A DNA stretch of 64,000 nt. Source: DATKUC01 sp964577375 (GTDB taxonomy: Bacteria > Spirochaetota > Spirochaetia > DSM-27196 > DATKUC01). A model generated the notes under the pieces. That model was not told the DNA's origin. It did no database searches and saw only the letters and a list, made by a program, of their open reading frames with translations. This document shows, one piece after another, positions 43,481 to 51,201 of this stretch (positions within the stretch are counted from its first letter, which is position 1; the number at the start of each line of letters is the position of its first letter). The stretch is from the NCBI GenBank assembly GCA_964577375.1, contig CAZNYW010000009.1:1-64000 (forward strand). The letters are read 5' to 3'. Made by a program: the position numbers and the translations under genes.

Positions 43481-44395
43481 TTACTCTTTTTCCGGTTCCG
43501 GTTCCGGTTCCGGTTCCGGTTCCGGAGCCGCGAGTCCGGCAGGTACTTTCTTCTTCCCGACAAGGCCCTGCAGAAGCTCTATTTCCTTTTCCCAGACCGT
43601 ATCGTCTATCGTCTCGAGAATAAGCGGAATTCCGTCGAGCCGTTCATCGTTCATGATCAGCCGGAACGCTTCGAAGCCGAGAGTTCCCCGTCCGATGCTG
43701 TGATGGCGATCCTTCCTGCTGCCGAGATCTACCTTTGCGTCGTTCAGATGAATTCCCTTCAGGTGGCGGAATCCCACGACCTTCTCGAACTCGTTCATCG
43801 TCCGCTCGTATGCCGAAGGCGTGCGCAAATCGTAGCCGGCGGCAAACATATGGCAGGTATCGAGGCAGACGCCGACCCGATCTCTGTTGTTCACCATGCC
43901 AAGAATTGCGGCGAGATGCTCGAACCGGTACCCGACATTCGAGCCCTGCCCGGCGGTTCCCTCTATCACGAGCGACGCATACTCGGTGCGGTCGAGTATC
44001 CGGTCCATCGCCTTCGCGATGCGTTCGAGGCATTCCTCCTCCGTGATGAGATTGACGTGCGCTCCGGGATGAAAATTGAGGAAGGTGAGGCCGAGCTGTT
44101 CGACTCGAGTGAGCTCATCGAGCAGTGCATCGAAGCTCTTTCGCGAGATTTCCTTGTCCGCCGAGCCGACGTTTATGAGGTAGCTGTCGTGTGGCAGAAC
44201 CTGAGCCGCGCTGTAGCCGAGCCCGTCCATATTGCGTTTGAATGCGTCGATGCTTTCCTGAGTGAGCGGTTTCGACGCCCATTGCCGCTGGTTGCGCGTA
44301 AACAGGCCGAATGCCGTCGCGCCGATTGCAGCTGCATTGACCGGAGCCTTTTCCACTCCGCCGGCGGCACTTACATGCGGTCCAAGAAATTTCAT
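43481..44395 (-). CDS. nfo: Endonuclease IV (AP endonuclease)
   Basis: A 304-residue base-excision-repair enzyme cutting 5' of abasic sites. TIM-barrel metal-site motifs: GPHVSAAGG, FLNFHPGAH, LVIEGTAGQGSNVG, GVCLDTCHMFAAGYD, HLNDAKVDLGSRKDRHHSIG and LILETI (His, Glu, Asp, His, Asp-His and Glu ligands). After the family end an acidic (Glu-Pro)n tail is added, encoded by a hexanucleotide repeat at 43491-43526. The ATG lies 6 nt after a TATACT box (44402-44407, reverse strand) with no Shine-Dalgarno, so it too may be leaderless. Confidence 0.95.
   Translation of the reverse strand: MKFLGPHVSAAGGVEKAPVNAAAIGATAFGLFTRNQRQWASKPLTQESIDAFKRNMDGLGYSAAQVLPHDSYLINVGSADKEISRKSFDALLDELTRVEQLGLTFLNFHPGAHVNLITEEECLERIAKAMDRILDRTEYASLVIEGTAGQGSNVGYRFEHLAAILGMVNNRDRVGVCLDTCHMFAAGYDLRTPSAYERTMNEFEKVVGFRHLKGIHLNDAKVDLGSRKDRHHSIGRGTLGFEAFRLIMNDERLDGIPLILETIDDTVWEKEIELLQGLVGKKKVPAGLAAPEPEPEPEPEPEKE
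43491..43526. repeat. Hexanucleotide microsatellite in nfo
   Basis: Five tandem copies of TCCGGT followed by TCCGGA on the + strand, giving the (Glu-Pro) tail of endonuclease IV on the reverse strand. Copy-number change would alter tail length without frameshift. Confidence 0.9.
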
Positions 44396-44401
44396 GGGTA
44401 A

Positions 44402-44407
44402 AGTATA
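44402..44407 (-). promoter_or_regulatory. -10 box of nfo
   Basis: TATACT on the reverse strand, ending 6 nt before the nfo ATG. No good -35 hexamer is visible at 16-18 bp, so the assignment rests on the -10 box, the missing Shine-Dalgarno and the repeated pattern elsewhere in the window. Confidence 0.4.
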
Positions 44408-44447
44408 CCTGCGCGAGGAGCAAGCGGCCACCTGCGCAGAATACGCG

Positions 44448-46091
44448 CTATGCGTCCGTGCTCTTCGCTTTTCCCGCTCCGACTACCCGCTCGATCAAAA
44501 TGTCGGCGCCCTTCTGCACCGCTTTCGACGCGACTTGGAAGCGGAATCCCGCATGTATTCCCAGTCCGCTGTTCACTGTGTCATGGACGAAGCTCGCCAC
44601 GAGCTGCAGGTAGGCATTGCGGTTGATGCCGCCGTTCCGGTCGCGGAAAAGCAGATTCCCGACCCCCAGGGTTTTCACCAGGCCGTTCAGCTGAGCAACC
44701 AGCAGCTGGTAACAGGATTTCACCAGCCGAAAATAGCGGTTATGGTACTCGGTGTCCCGTTGAAGAAGGTACCGTATCTGGCGGTATCGGTCCCGCGTGA
44801 TCGTCCCATCACGGGATTTGCGGACCGGAATAAAACCGGAAAACAACTTGAGCACGCGGTCGCTTGCGAGCAGTTTGTATAGAGCGAAGTAGACCAGTAT
44901 CACCCCGCCGAGGTTCCGAATAAACCGGTCCGACGCTGCCGGACCGCCTGAGGTGCTTACGAGCAGCGCAGCGACGAAACGGTCCGGAAGTGGCTGAAAG
45001 GGTGAGAGTGCCTGACGCTGAAACATCGTGCGAGAACGGGCGAGTTCCTCTATGGAACTCTGCAGCAGCCGCAGGGCCTGGGCGGATGGATGGTGCACCG
45101 GATGCGCACGGACCGTTGACAGGTACTTCCCAAAGCTCCTCATGTCGAAGGTTTCAGGCACCTGGAACGAGGAGAGATAACGGCGCACATCCGCTGCATA
45201 GCTATCCAGCCTTGCCGTAACAGGATGCTGGTTCACGTAGAACTTCACAAGATTTTCCGACTCCGGGGGCAGTCCGCAGGAAAGCGGTATCTCATCGAGC
45301 ATTCTGCTCTTGAGCAGGGTGATCGATTCAACAAGTTTCAGCCGGATGCCCAGGCGCGGCGACGTTCGGGTCCGCAGAAGGTCCATCGACGGGTCGTCCG
45401 GAACGAAGGCAGCGTGAACGATCCTTTTTCGCAGCTCGTCCGGCACCCGGAGCTCTTCCGGCGCAAGAGAGTTGTAGTTGCCGATCACATCGCGGGCGTT
45501 GAAACCCGCCTCTGGCACGGTGGGATACTTGTTGTGCCAGAAATAGAGCTTTGTCTCCGGCGCAATTTCGAGGACCGCCCGGATATACCCGCCGGCAGAG
45601 ACGTGCGAGGTCGGCTCCGCGTTCGTAACGACGAGCAGATGGGCGATGTGAGGAAGGAAGGCGAGGTTTTCCTCCTGATGGATACCGGCAGGAAGGTCGA
45701 AGACAAGCAGATCGTATCTGCGTTCCAGTTCCTCGCGGTAGTGTGAATAGAGCCCGCGCAGAAGAAGAAGGCTGTCACCACGTCCGAGCTTCGGGCGCGG
45801 GAACACCAGCTCAAGCCCGGCGGCGACCGGGTAGATCTGCTGCTTCAGCGGAACCTGTGCGTCTGTGAGGGTATGAGCAACCCCCGAAAGTCGGGACTCG
45901 TCGATATCCAGGATAACCGCGATGTTCGACAGTGGATCCAGATCGACAAGGCCGACACGAAGCCGCCGGCGGGCTGCACAGATAGCGATGTTTACCGCCA
46001 CCGTAGATTTTCCCACGCCGCCCTTTCCGGAGCCGACAGCGAGTGACTTCTTCCGCAGCTGTGATACGAGTTGGTCTTGCATTCGGTTCAT
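44448..46091 (-). CDS. MinD/FlhG-like ParA-family ATPase with a long C-terminal extension
   Basis: A 547-residue protein. Residues 1-270 form a MinD/ParA-type ATPase: deviant Walker A SGKGGVGKSTVAVNIA, switch region VGLVDLDPLSNIAVILD and VFDLPAGIHQEENLAF. Members place flagella, septa or DNA. The last roughly 280 residues, including YFALYKLLASDRVLKLFSG, lack a family I can name and are absent from ordinary MinD/FlhG. The initial ATG at 46091 is chosen because it sits just before the conserved core; 46082 is also possible. The longer upstream frame would cross the repeat at 46114. Confidence 0.82.
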   Translation of the reverse strand: MNRMQDQLVSQLRKKSLAVGSGKGGVGKSTVAVNIAICAARRRLRVGLVDLDPLSNIAVILDIDESRLSGVAHTLTDAQVPLKQQIYPVAAGLELVFPRPKLGRGDSLLLLRGLYSHYREELERRYDLLVFDLPAGIHQEENLAFLPHIAHLLVVTNAEPTSHVSAGGYIRAVLEIAPETKLYFWHNKYPTVPEAGFNARDVIGNYNSLAPEELRVPDELRKRIVHAAFVPDDPSMDLLRTRTSPRLGIRLKLVESITLLKSRMLDEIPLSCGLPPESENLVKFYVNQHPVTARLDSYAADVRRYLSSFQVPETFDMRSFGKYLSTVRAHPVHHPSAQALRLLQSSIEELARSRTMFQRQALSPFQPLPDRFVAALLVSTSGGPAASDRFIRNLGGVILVYFALYKLLASDRVLKLFSGFIPVRKSRDGTITRDRYRQIRYLLQRDTEYHNRYFRLVKSCYQLLVAQLNGLVKTLGVGNLLFRDRNGGINRNAYLQLVASFVHDTVNSGLGIHAGFRFQVASKAVQKGADILIERVVGAGKAKSTDA

Positions 46092-46113
46092 ACGATAAGC
46101 GGGAACCGATGGT

Positions 46114-46137
46114 AGTATCAAGAAGCCTGTTGATACC
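46114..46137. repeat. Single unit of the 24-bp repeat family (copy C)
   Basis: One unit, itself palindromic at the ends (GTATCA ... TGATAC), with core GTATCAAGAAGCCTGTTGAT. It lies between the divergent MinD-like and MsrB genes, close to the start of both. Confidence 0.7.
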
Positions 46138-46192
46138 GGCGTTCCTGTTGCTTCCCGTGGTCTGACCTGATTTTTATGAGTAAATTGAGCAT

Positions 46193-46834
46193 ATGAAAAC
46201 CGTAAGTCGAGTGGGCGCACACCGCCTGTTGTGGTCGATTGCGGTGCTGGCGGTTGCTGTTGCTGTCGGACTTGTCTGGTCCCAGCCCCGCGTTAAGTCA
46301 AACAAGGCCTCCACAGAAGGGACAACGACGTGGCACGGACTCGAAGTATATCCGCAAGACGCCAATCTATCTTTCCCGATAACTCACACCGATGCACAAT
46401 GGAAACAGATCCTGACGTCGGAACAATACTATATTCTCCGGCAGGCGGGGACCGAACGCCCGTTCTCCGGATCGCTTCTGAATGTGCACGAGCCTGGAAT
46501 CTTCTATTCTGCGGCCACGGGAGAGCCGCTGTTCCGAACGAGCGCGAAGTTCGAATCCGGCACCGGATGGCCCAGCTTCTATGAGCCGATTCGCCAAAGC
46601 AACGTAATCCTGCGCTGGGACAATTCCTTCGGTATGCCGAGAGTCGAGGTAATTGATAGCGCGAGTGGCTCGCATCTCGGCCACCTTTTCGACGACGGCC
46701 CCAAACCGACAGGCCTCCGCTACTGCATGGATTCTGACGCTCTGCTCTTCGTACCAAAGGGCGGGACCGCACCTGCCATCGTTCAGAAGTATCTGCAGGC
46801 GCACCCGGACTCCGCCGCAGTGGCAAATCAGTAG
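46193..46834 (+). CDS. msrB: Membrane-anchored or exported methionine-(R)-sulfoxide reductase MsrB
   Basis: A 213-residue MsrB. An N-terminal helix (about 13-31) suggests export or anchoring on the periplasmic side. The domain shows TERPFSGSLLNVHEPGIF, KFESGTGWPSFYEPI, HLGHLFDDGPKPTGLRYCMDS with the catalytic Cys in RYC. The CxxC zinc pairs of many MsrB are missing (YSAATGEPLF), placing it with zinc-free forms. A weak promoter (TTGCTT 46148, T-rich -10 near 46172) precedes the ATG. With msrA it allows repair of both sulfoxide isomers, in two compartments. Confidence 0.93.
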   Translation: MKTVSRVGAHRLLWSIAVLAVAVAVGLVWSQPRVKSNKASTEGTTTWHGLEVYPQDANLSFPITHTDAQWKQILTSEQYYILRQAGTERPFSGSLLNVHEPGIFYSAATGEPLFRTSAKFESGTGWPSFYEPIRQSNVILRWDNSFGMPRVEVIDSASGSHLGHLFDDGPKPTGLRYCMDSDALLFVPKGGTAPAIVQKYLQAHPDSAAVANQ

Positions 46835-46853
46835 CCGCCCGGATCGCGGGAAA

Positions 46854-46869
46854 GGCACCTCCTGATACC
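46854..46869. repeat. Possible half unit of the repeat family
   Basis: GGCACCTCCTGATACC resembles the outer half of the right unit of the element at 48591-48614 (CACGCTTCCTGATACT). The inner half is missing. It may be decayed or coincidental. Confidence 0.3.
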
Positions 46870-46878
46870 AAATGGTGG

Positions 46879-46907
46879 TTGTCTCGAGACTTCAGGCGTT
46901 GTAGGTT
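46879..46907 (+). promoter_or_regulatory. Promoter of the thioesterase-reductase pair
   Basis: TTGTCT at 46879-46884, a 17-bp spacer and TAGGTT at 46902-46907 (moderate match). GTG 46914 follows after 6 nt with no Shine-Dalgarno, again fitting a leaderless start. Confidence 0.45.
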
Positions 46908-46913
46908 TGAGAT

Positions 46914-47453
46914 GTGAGTTCCCAACCGGACGCCGAGCGGATCGACGGGTCCGAGCTGGCCCAGTACCGTCATACTCTTGAGCTGCGTGTACGATACGGC
47001 GATATCGACACGCTTGGCCACGTGAACAACAAGTCCTACATCTCATATCTCGAAGACTCCCGGATCGACTACTATCGTCGGGTGCTCTCACTCGACCTGG
47101 CGAGGCTTCGTCTCGGCACAGTCGTGCGTAAAATGGAAATCGAATACATCCGGCCGGTGTTCTTGACGGATGCGGTTCGTGTCTATGTTCGCTGCTCCCG
47201 TATCGGGGGCAAGAGCGCCGATTTCGAAGCAGTAATCGCTCGCATTGACCATTCGGGTTTCGAGTCGATTGCCGCCCGGAGCATTTCTACCCTGGTATCG
47301 GTCGACCCCGATACCGGAACGCCACGTGAATGGAGCGAATCGGTTATTCGTGCGATCGAGTCGTTCGAGGCGGTCCCGCCGATTCGGTCCCGCCGCCGCA
47401 GTCCCGCCGAAGGCGGCCCCGCCATCGGCGGGAGAGCAGGGAGAGGCACATGA
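46914..47453 (+). CDS. Acyl-CoA thioesterase of the 4HBT hotdog-fold family
   Basis: A 179-residue hotdog-fold thioesterase. The conserved RYGDIDTLGHVNNKSYISYLED (Asp and His of the active site) is intact, followed by EIEYIRPVFLTDAVRVYVR. It would hydrolyse acyl-CoA or acyl-ACP. The C-terminal 30 residues are Arg/Pro/Gly-rich. It overlaps the next gene by 4 bp (ATGA), pairing it with an AcuI-like reductase. The substrate is unknown. Confidence 0.88.
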   Translation: MSSQPDAERIDGSELAQYRHTLELRVRYGDIDTLGHVNNKSYISYLEDSRIDYYRRVLSLDLARLRLGTVVRKMEIEYIRPVFLTDAVRVYVRCSRIGGKSADFEAVIARIDHSGFESIAARSISTLVSVDPDTGTPREWSESVIRAIESFEAVPPIRSRRRSPAEGGPAIGGRAGRGT

Positions 47454-48463
47454 GTCGCCCGGGGCATTTTCGCGCACTGCGAATCTACAAAGGCGATAAC
47501 GGAATCGAGCGGCGCGTTGAAGAGTTCGGAGTTGAATCGCTTCCCGCCGGAGATCTGGTGGTCCAGGTCGGCTACTCGTCGCTCAACTACAAAGATGCAC
47601 TTTCGGCCACGGGCGTACCCGGCGTCACAAAGGACTATCCTCACACGCCGGGCATCGACGCCGCCGGTTCGGTGCTCGAAAGCGCGACGGCGGAGTGGCG
47701 GCCGGGTGACCGGGTCATCGTCGGCGGCGCGGACTTCGGCTCAACGCGCTGGGGCGGTTACAGCGAGATCGTCCGTGTTCCTGCGTCGCTCGTCACGCGG
47801 CTTCCTGAAGGGCTTACAATCCGCGACGCGATGTGCTTTGGAACCGCCGGATTCACGGCAGCTCTCTGCGCCGATCGTATCCGCCGCCACCTGACCGGAA
47901 CGAAAAGCGCTTACGAGGTGCTGGTTACCGGTGCCAGCGGCGGCGTGGGAAGCTTCGCGGTTGCCTTTCTTGCAGCGGAAGGCTTCAGGGTGACTGCCGC
48001 GACCGGGAAGGTGGAGGAAGCGGACTACCTGCGCTCGCTGGGAGCGGCGGATATCCTGGGACGTGAGGATGTAACCGATGGCTCGGGAAGGCCGCTGCTC
48101 GCGTCGAGGTGGCACGCGGTAGTCGATACGGTGGGGGGCTCCGTTCTTTCCACCGCTGTTCGAGCGACCGCGCCCGGCGGAATAGTCACGGCATGCGGAA
48201 ACGCCGGCGGGGCGAAGCTCGATCTGTCGGTCTATCCCTTCATACTTCGAGGCATCACACTTGCCGGGATCGACACTCCGTCGGTAGCCTCGGAGCTCCG
48301 CGGCGAAATCTGGCGATTGCTTGCCGGTCCGTGGCGTCATTCACTCGATCACGATATCGTCACCGAGTGCCCGCTCTCCGATATCGAGAAGTGGATAGGC
48401 AGAATCCTTCAGGGCGGAGTTCGTGGACGAATTGTCGTCCGGGTGGGCCATTCAACAGTATAA
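47450..48463 (+). CDS. YhdH/AcuI-type MDR oxidoreductase (acrylyl-CoA reductase-like)
   Basis: A 337-residue NADPH-dependent, zinc-free medium-chain reductase. GYSSLNYKDALSATG, PHTPGIDAAGSV, GTAGFTAALCADRI, VTGASGGVGSFAVAFLAAEG and CGNAGG are family hallmarks of the YhdH/AcuI group, which reduces acrylyl-CoA to propionyl-CoA. ATG 47450 overlaps the thioesterase stop. Its own stop codon TAA is formed by the first bases of the repeat element at 48457. Confidence 0.9.
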   Translation: MSRPGHFRALRIYKGDNGIERRVEEFGVESLPAGDLVVQVGYSSLNYKDALSATGVPGVTKDYPHTPGIDAAGSVLESATAEWRPGDRVIVGGADFGSTRWGGYSEIVRVPASLVTRLPEGLTIRDAMCFGTAGFTAALCADRIRRHLTGTKSAYEVLVTGASGGVGSFAVAFLAAEGFRVTAATGKVEEADYLRSLGAADILGREDVTDGSGRPLLASRWHAVVDTVGGSVLSTAVRATAPGGIVTACGNAGGAKLDLSVYPFILRGITLAGIDTPSVASELRGEIWRLLAGPWRHSLDHDIVTECPLSDIEKWIGRILQGGVRGRIVVRVGHSTV

Positions 48464-48614
48464 AGAACCGTGTTGATAAGTCGCGGCTAACGCATTGGGA
48501 TACAATGAGTAGCCGCGAAACTGGCGACCATTTTGGGTTTTCTCCGGCGGATCGGAGCTAAAGTCATCTCCCGGAGCAACTTGCCGGGCAAATATCAACA
48601 CGCTTCCTGATACT
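48457..48614. repeat. Paired inverted repeat element (copy B)
   Basis: Units at 48457-48480 (core TATAAAGAACCGTGTTGATA) and, inverted, 48591-48614 (core ATATCAACACGCTTCCTGAT) bound a 158-bp element that fills the convergent gap exactly: it overlaps the stop of the reductase gene and ends one base before the stop of the ARMT1-like gene. Inside lies a perfect 9-bp stem, TCGCGGCTA (48481-48489) and TAGCCGCGA (48510-48518), so the transcript would fold strongly. Confidence 0.8.
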
Positions 48615-49796
48615 TCAGTCGGGGCGCCAGAACTGGACTGCGGCATACTTCCCCCCGGAGCGCCAGCCCGGTTCTCTACGATCAAGCTCCCGGATCCGGT
48701 CGGGCTCACCGCCCGCGAGCGTATCGCTCTTGAGCGTTCTCACGGACAGGACGGGGCAGGGCATGCAGGATGCGATCGCGTCAAAACCGGTGCCCACGGG
48801 CCACTGGGCGTCGCAGGAAAGCCTCCGGTAATTCATGTCGCCCTTGAGAATTGTCATCCGTGATCCGGAAAAGGTCTCCGACAGGCCGGCGGGCAGATCC
48901 CGCAGGAAACGACTCGAGTTCCAGTACGGATGTGGAGCCACCCGTAGTCTGCCCTGCTCGAAGGCGGTGCGGAGATCCTGCGCGCAGCGTCTTCGCTCGG
49001 GCGCGCCCTGATCACCGGTACGCGCCGGCTCCATGCGCCGGATGAGCTCCACGACGTCGGCCGCGGTGGCATCGCTCACGTAGGTGGGGTGGAACTTCAC
49101 ATGTACAACGACGGTCCGGTCAGGCACGGTGATAAGGGTCCGCGCGAGCACCATGTCGGCTGCGAGCTCGCTTCCGGTGTTGTCGGTCACGATGTGGACA
49201 GTCCCTCCGGGTGCGGCAAGGGAGGGTGCACAGCGATCGGACTCATCGGCGATGACCGTGTCGTCTGACCCTGGATCGCTTCCGAGCCTGTGTGAGTCTC
49301 CGTAGCTCAGATCGATTCGGTTCGCCCAGAGCGAATAACGTATTGCCGAGGCTATCCTTTCTTCCATCGTACCCTCGACGCTTACCGCGGCCTCGACGGT
49401 CTTCCACGGGCTGTCTCCGGCAAGCTCGTCGTCCTTCACCGGGGCGAATGGATCGCGGCCGGTCTCGAAGAAGCGGACTGCGGCGATCAGCTTGCGATAG
49501 GCCAGGGTTTCGGCGAAAAACCAGCCGGTGTTGTGCCACGCGGCGGGCAGCTCTCCCCTGCTGCTCTCGAGCCACGATTCATAGTCCGGGGCGGGCGGGG
49601 GAAACAGCTCGATATCCGCATCGTTACGGAGCGCCTCGGCTAGGGCGTGCACGTCGGTCTTGATGGTCTCGGGATAGTCGGGGTTTCGCTCCACAACCGC
49701 GTCGAAGTTCTCCGGTACCCGCTGCGACATGGTGTGAAACGCGAAGGCATTGCTTCCGTCGGTCCGGATCGGCGGGGGAAGCTTCTGTTGCTGCAT
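48615..49796 (-). CDS. ARMT1/DUF89-family damage-control phosphatase-like protein
   Basis: A 393-residue protein of the DUF89 family, metal-dependent phosphatases that clear damaged phosphometabolites; the ARMT1 branch was also reported as a protein-glutamate methyltransferase. Motifs matching human ARMT1 (C6orf211): WHNTGWFFAETLAYRKL, SLWANRIDLSYGD, VTDNTGSELAADMVLA (metal Asp/Asn), ILKGDMNYRRLSCDAQW and SVRTLKSD. AGGAG precedes ATG 49796. It faces away from the MFS gene. Most bacteria lack this branch, so it is notable. Confidence 0.85.
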   Translation of the reverse strand: MQQQKLPPPIRTDGSNAFAFHTMSQRVPENFDAVVERNPDYPETIKTDVHALAEALRNDADIELFPPPAPDYESWLESSRGELPAAWHNTGWFFAETLAYRKLIAAVRFFETGRDPFAPVKDDELAGDSPWKTVEAAVSVEGTMEERIASAIRYSLWANRIDLSYGDSHRLGSDPGSDDTVIADESDRCAPSLAAPGGTVHIVTDNTGSELAADMVLARTLITVPDRTVVVHVKFHPTYVSDATAADVVELIRRMEPARTGDQGAPERRRCAQDLRTAFEQGRLRVAPHPYWNSSRFLRDLPAGLSETFSGSRMTILKGDMNYRRLSCDAQWPVGTGFDAIASCMPCPVLSVRTLKSDTLAGGEPDRIRELDRREPGWRSGGKYAAVQFWRPD

Positions 49797-49877
49797 GCCA
49801 TTGCTCCTGTTCGTTCCGTGCGAGGTTGATCGATGGCAGGACCTTTGTCAAGGGCGCCCGGATCGGCGGTGACTGCA

Positions 49878-49907
49878 TTGATCCTGCCGAAAGTTCCGGA
49901 ATAAGAT
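49878..49907 (+). promoter_or_regulatory. Promoter of the MFS permease gene
   Basis: TTGATC at 49878-49883, an 18-bp spacer and TAAGAT at 49902-49907. AGGAGGAG precedes ATG 49937. Confidence 0.5.
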
Positions 49908-49936
49908 GCGGTGACTGCCCGGACTCAGGAGGAGCG

Positions 49937-51199
49937 ATGACCCGACAGGAACGCAGCTGGATCCTATACGACTGGGCGAACTCGGCATACTCGATCACTG
50001 TGACGGCGGCCATCTTTCCCATCTTCTTCAAGGGCTTTGCTGCAGCCGGACTTGCCAACTACCAGTCGACGTCCCTTCTCGCCTTCGGCAATTCGACCTA
50101 TACGCTCATCGTTGCCCTGCTCGCGCCGATTCTCGGCACGATCGCAGACTATCGCTCCTTCAAGAAGCGCTTTTTCGGCGGTTTCTTCGGGCTCGGGGTT
50201 CTGTCGACGGCGGGGCTGGCTTTCGTGCAGCAAGGGTTCTGGCTTCCTGCCCTGGTGATCTACGTCGCATCGGCGGTCGGATTTGCCGGGGCGAACGTCT
50301 TCTACGACTCCTTCATCGTCGACGTCACTCCCCGCGAGCGGATGAACTGGGTCTCGGCAAGCGGCTTTGCGTGGGGATACATCGGCAGCACCATCCCCTT
50401 CGTCGCCGGACTCCTGCTCATTACGAATTTCAGGCTGTTCGGTTTCGCCGATAACACGCCCGCGGTTCGAATCGCCTTTCTTATCACCGCCGCCTGGTGG
50501 CTGGTGTTTACCATCCCGCTCCTTCGCAACGTGCGCCAGGTGCACTACGTGGAGCGAACACCGCGGCCGGTTAGGGACAGCTTCCGGAGGATACTCGACA
50601 CGCTCCGCCATATCCGCCGCTTTCGCACCGTCTTTCTCTTCCTTCTCGCCTACTTCTTCTACATCGACGGGGTCGATACGATCATTACGATGGCAACTGC
50701 CTACGGAACCGACGCCGGCCTGGGCGCATCCACTCTGCTCGTCATACTTCTGGCAATTCAGGTCGTCGCCTTCCCGTTTGCGCTCATCTACGGCCGCCTC
50801 GCCGATCGCACGTCGGCCCGCTTCATGATCCTGGTGGGGATCGGTGTCTATCTGGTGGTCACCGCGCTCGCCTTCTTCCTTCCTGCGCTTCCGACAAAGG
50901 GGGCGAAGGTTGCCATGTTCTGGGCGCTTTCGATGCTGGTCGCGACATCACAGGGCGGCATCCAGTCCATAAGCAGGGCATTCTTCGGTAAGATCATCCC
51001 GAAGGACAGGTCCGCGGAGTTCTTCGGCTTCTACAACATCTTCGGGAAGTTCTCGGCGATCATCGGACCGCTGCTTCTGGGCCTCGGGACGACCATTTTC
51101 AAGACTTCGCGCGCGGGCGTTCTGAGCCTGGTGGTGCTGTTCATTGCCGGTGCGGTCCTCATGATCCGACTTCGCGTGCCGGCCGTTGATGAGGGCTGA
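49937..51199 (+). CDS. MFS transporter of the UMF1/Atg22-like family
   Basis: A 420-residue membrane permease with about twelve helices. The start WILYDWANSAYSITVTAAIFPIF and the mid motif FYDSFIVDVTPRERMNWVSASGFAWGYIGS are typical of the UMF1/Atg22-like group (efflux of amino acids or other small metabolites). SQGGIQSISRAFFGKIIPKDRSAEFFGFYN is another conserved late motif. The substrate is unknown. The next gene begins 2 bp after its stop, suggesting cotranscription. Confidence 0.9.
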   Translation: MTRQERSWILYDWANSAYSITVTAAIFPIFFKGFAAAGLANYQSTSLLAFGNSTYTLIVALLAPILGTIADYRSFKKRFFGGFFGLGVLSTAGLAFVQQGFWLPALVIYVASAVGFAGANVFYDSFIVDVTPRERMNWVSASGFAWGYIGSTIPFVAGLLLITNFRLFGFADNTPAVRIAFLITAAWWLVFTIPLLRNVRQVHYVERTPRPVRDSFRRILDTLRHIRRFRTVFLFLLAYFFYIDGVDTIITMATAYGTDAGLGASTLLVILLAIQVVAFPFALIYGRLADRTSARFMILVGIGVYLVVTALAFFLPALPTKGAKVAMFWALSMLVATSQGGIQSISRAFFGKIIPKDRSAEFFGFYNIFGKFSAIIGPLLLGLGTTIFKTSRAGVLSLVVLFIAGAVLMIRLRVPAVDEG

Positions 51200-51201
51200 A
51201 A

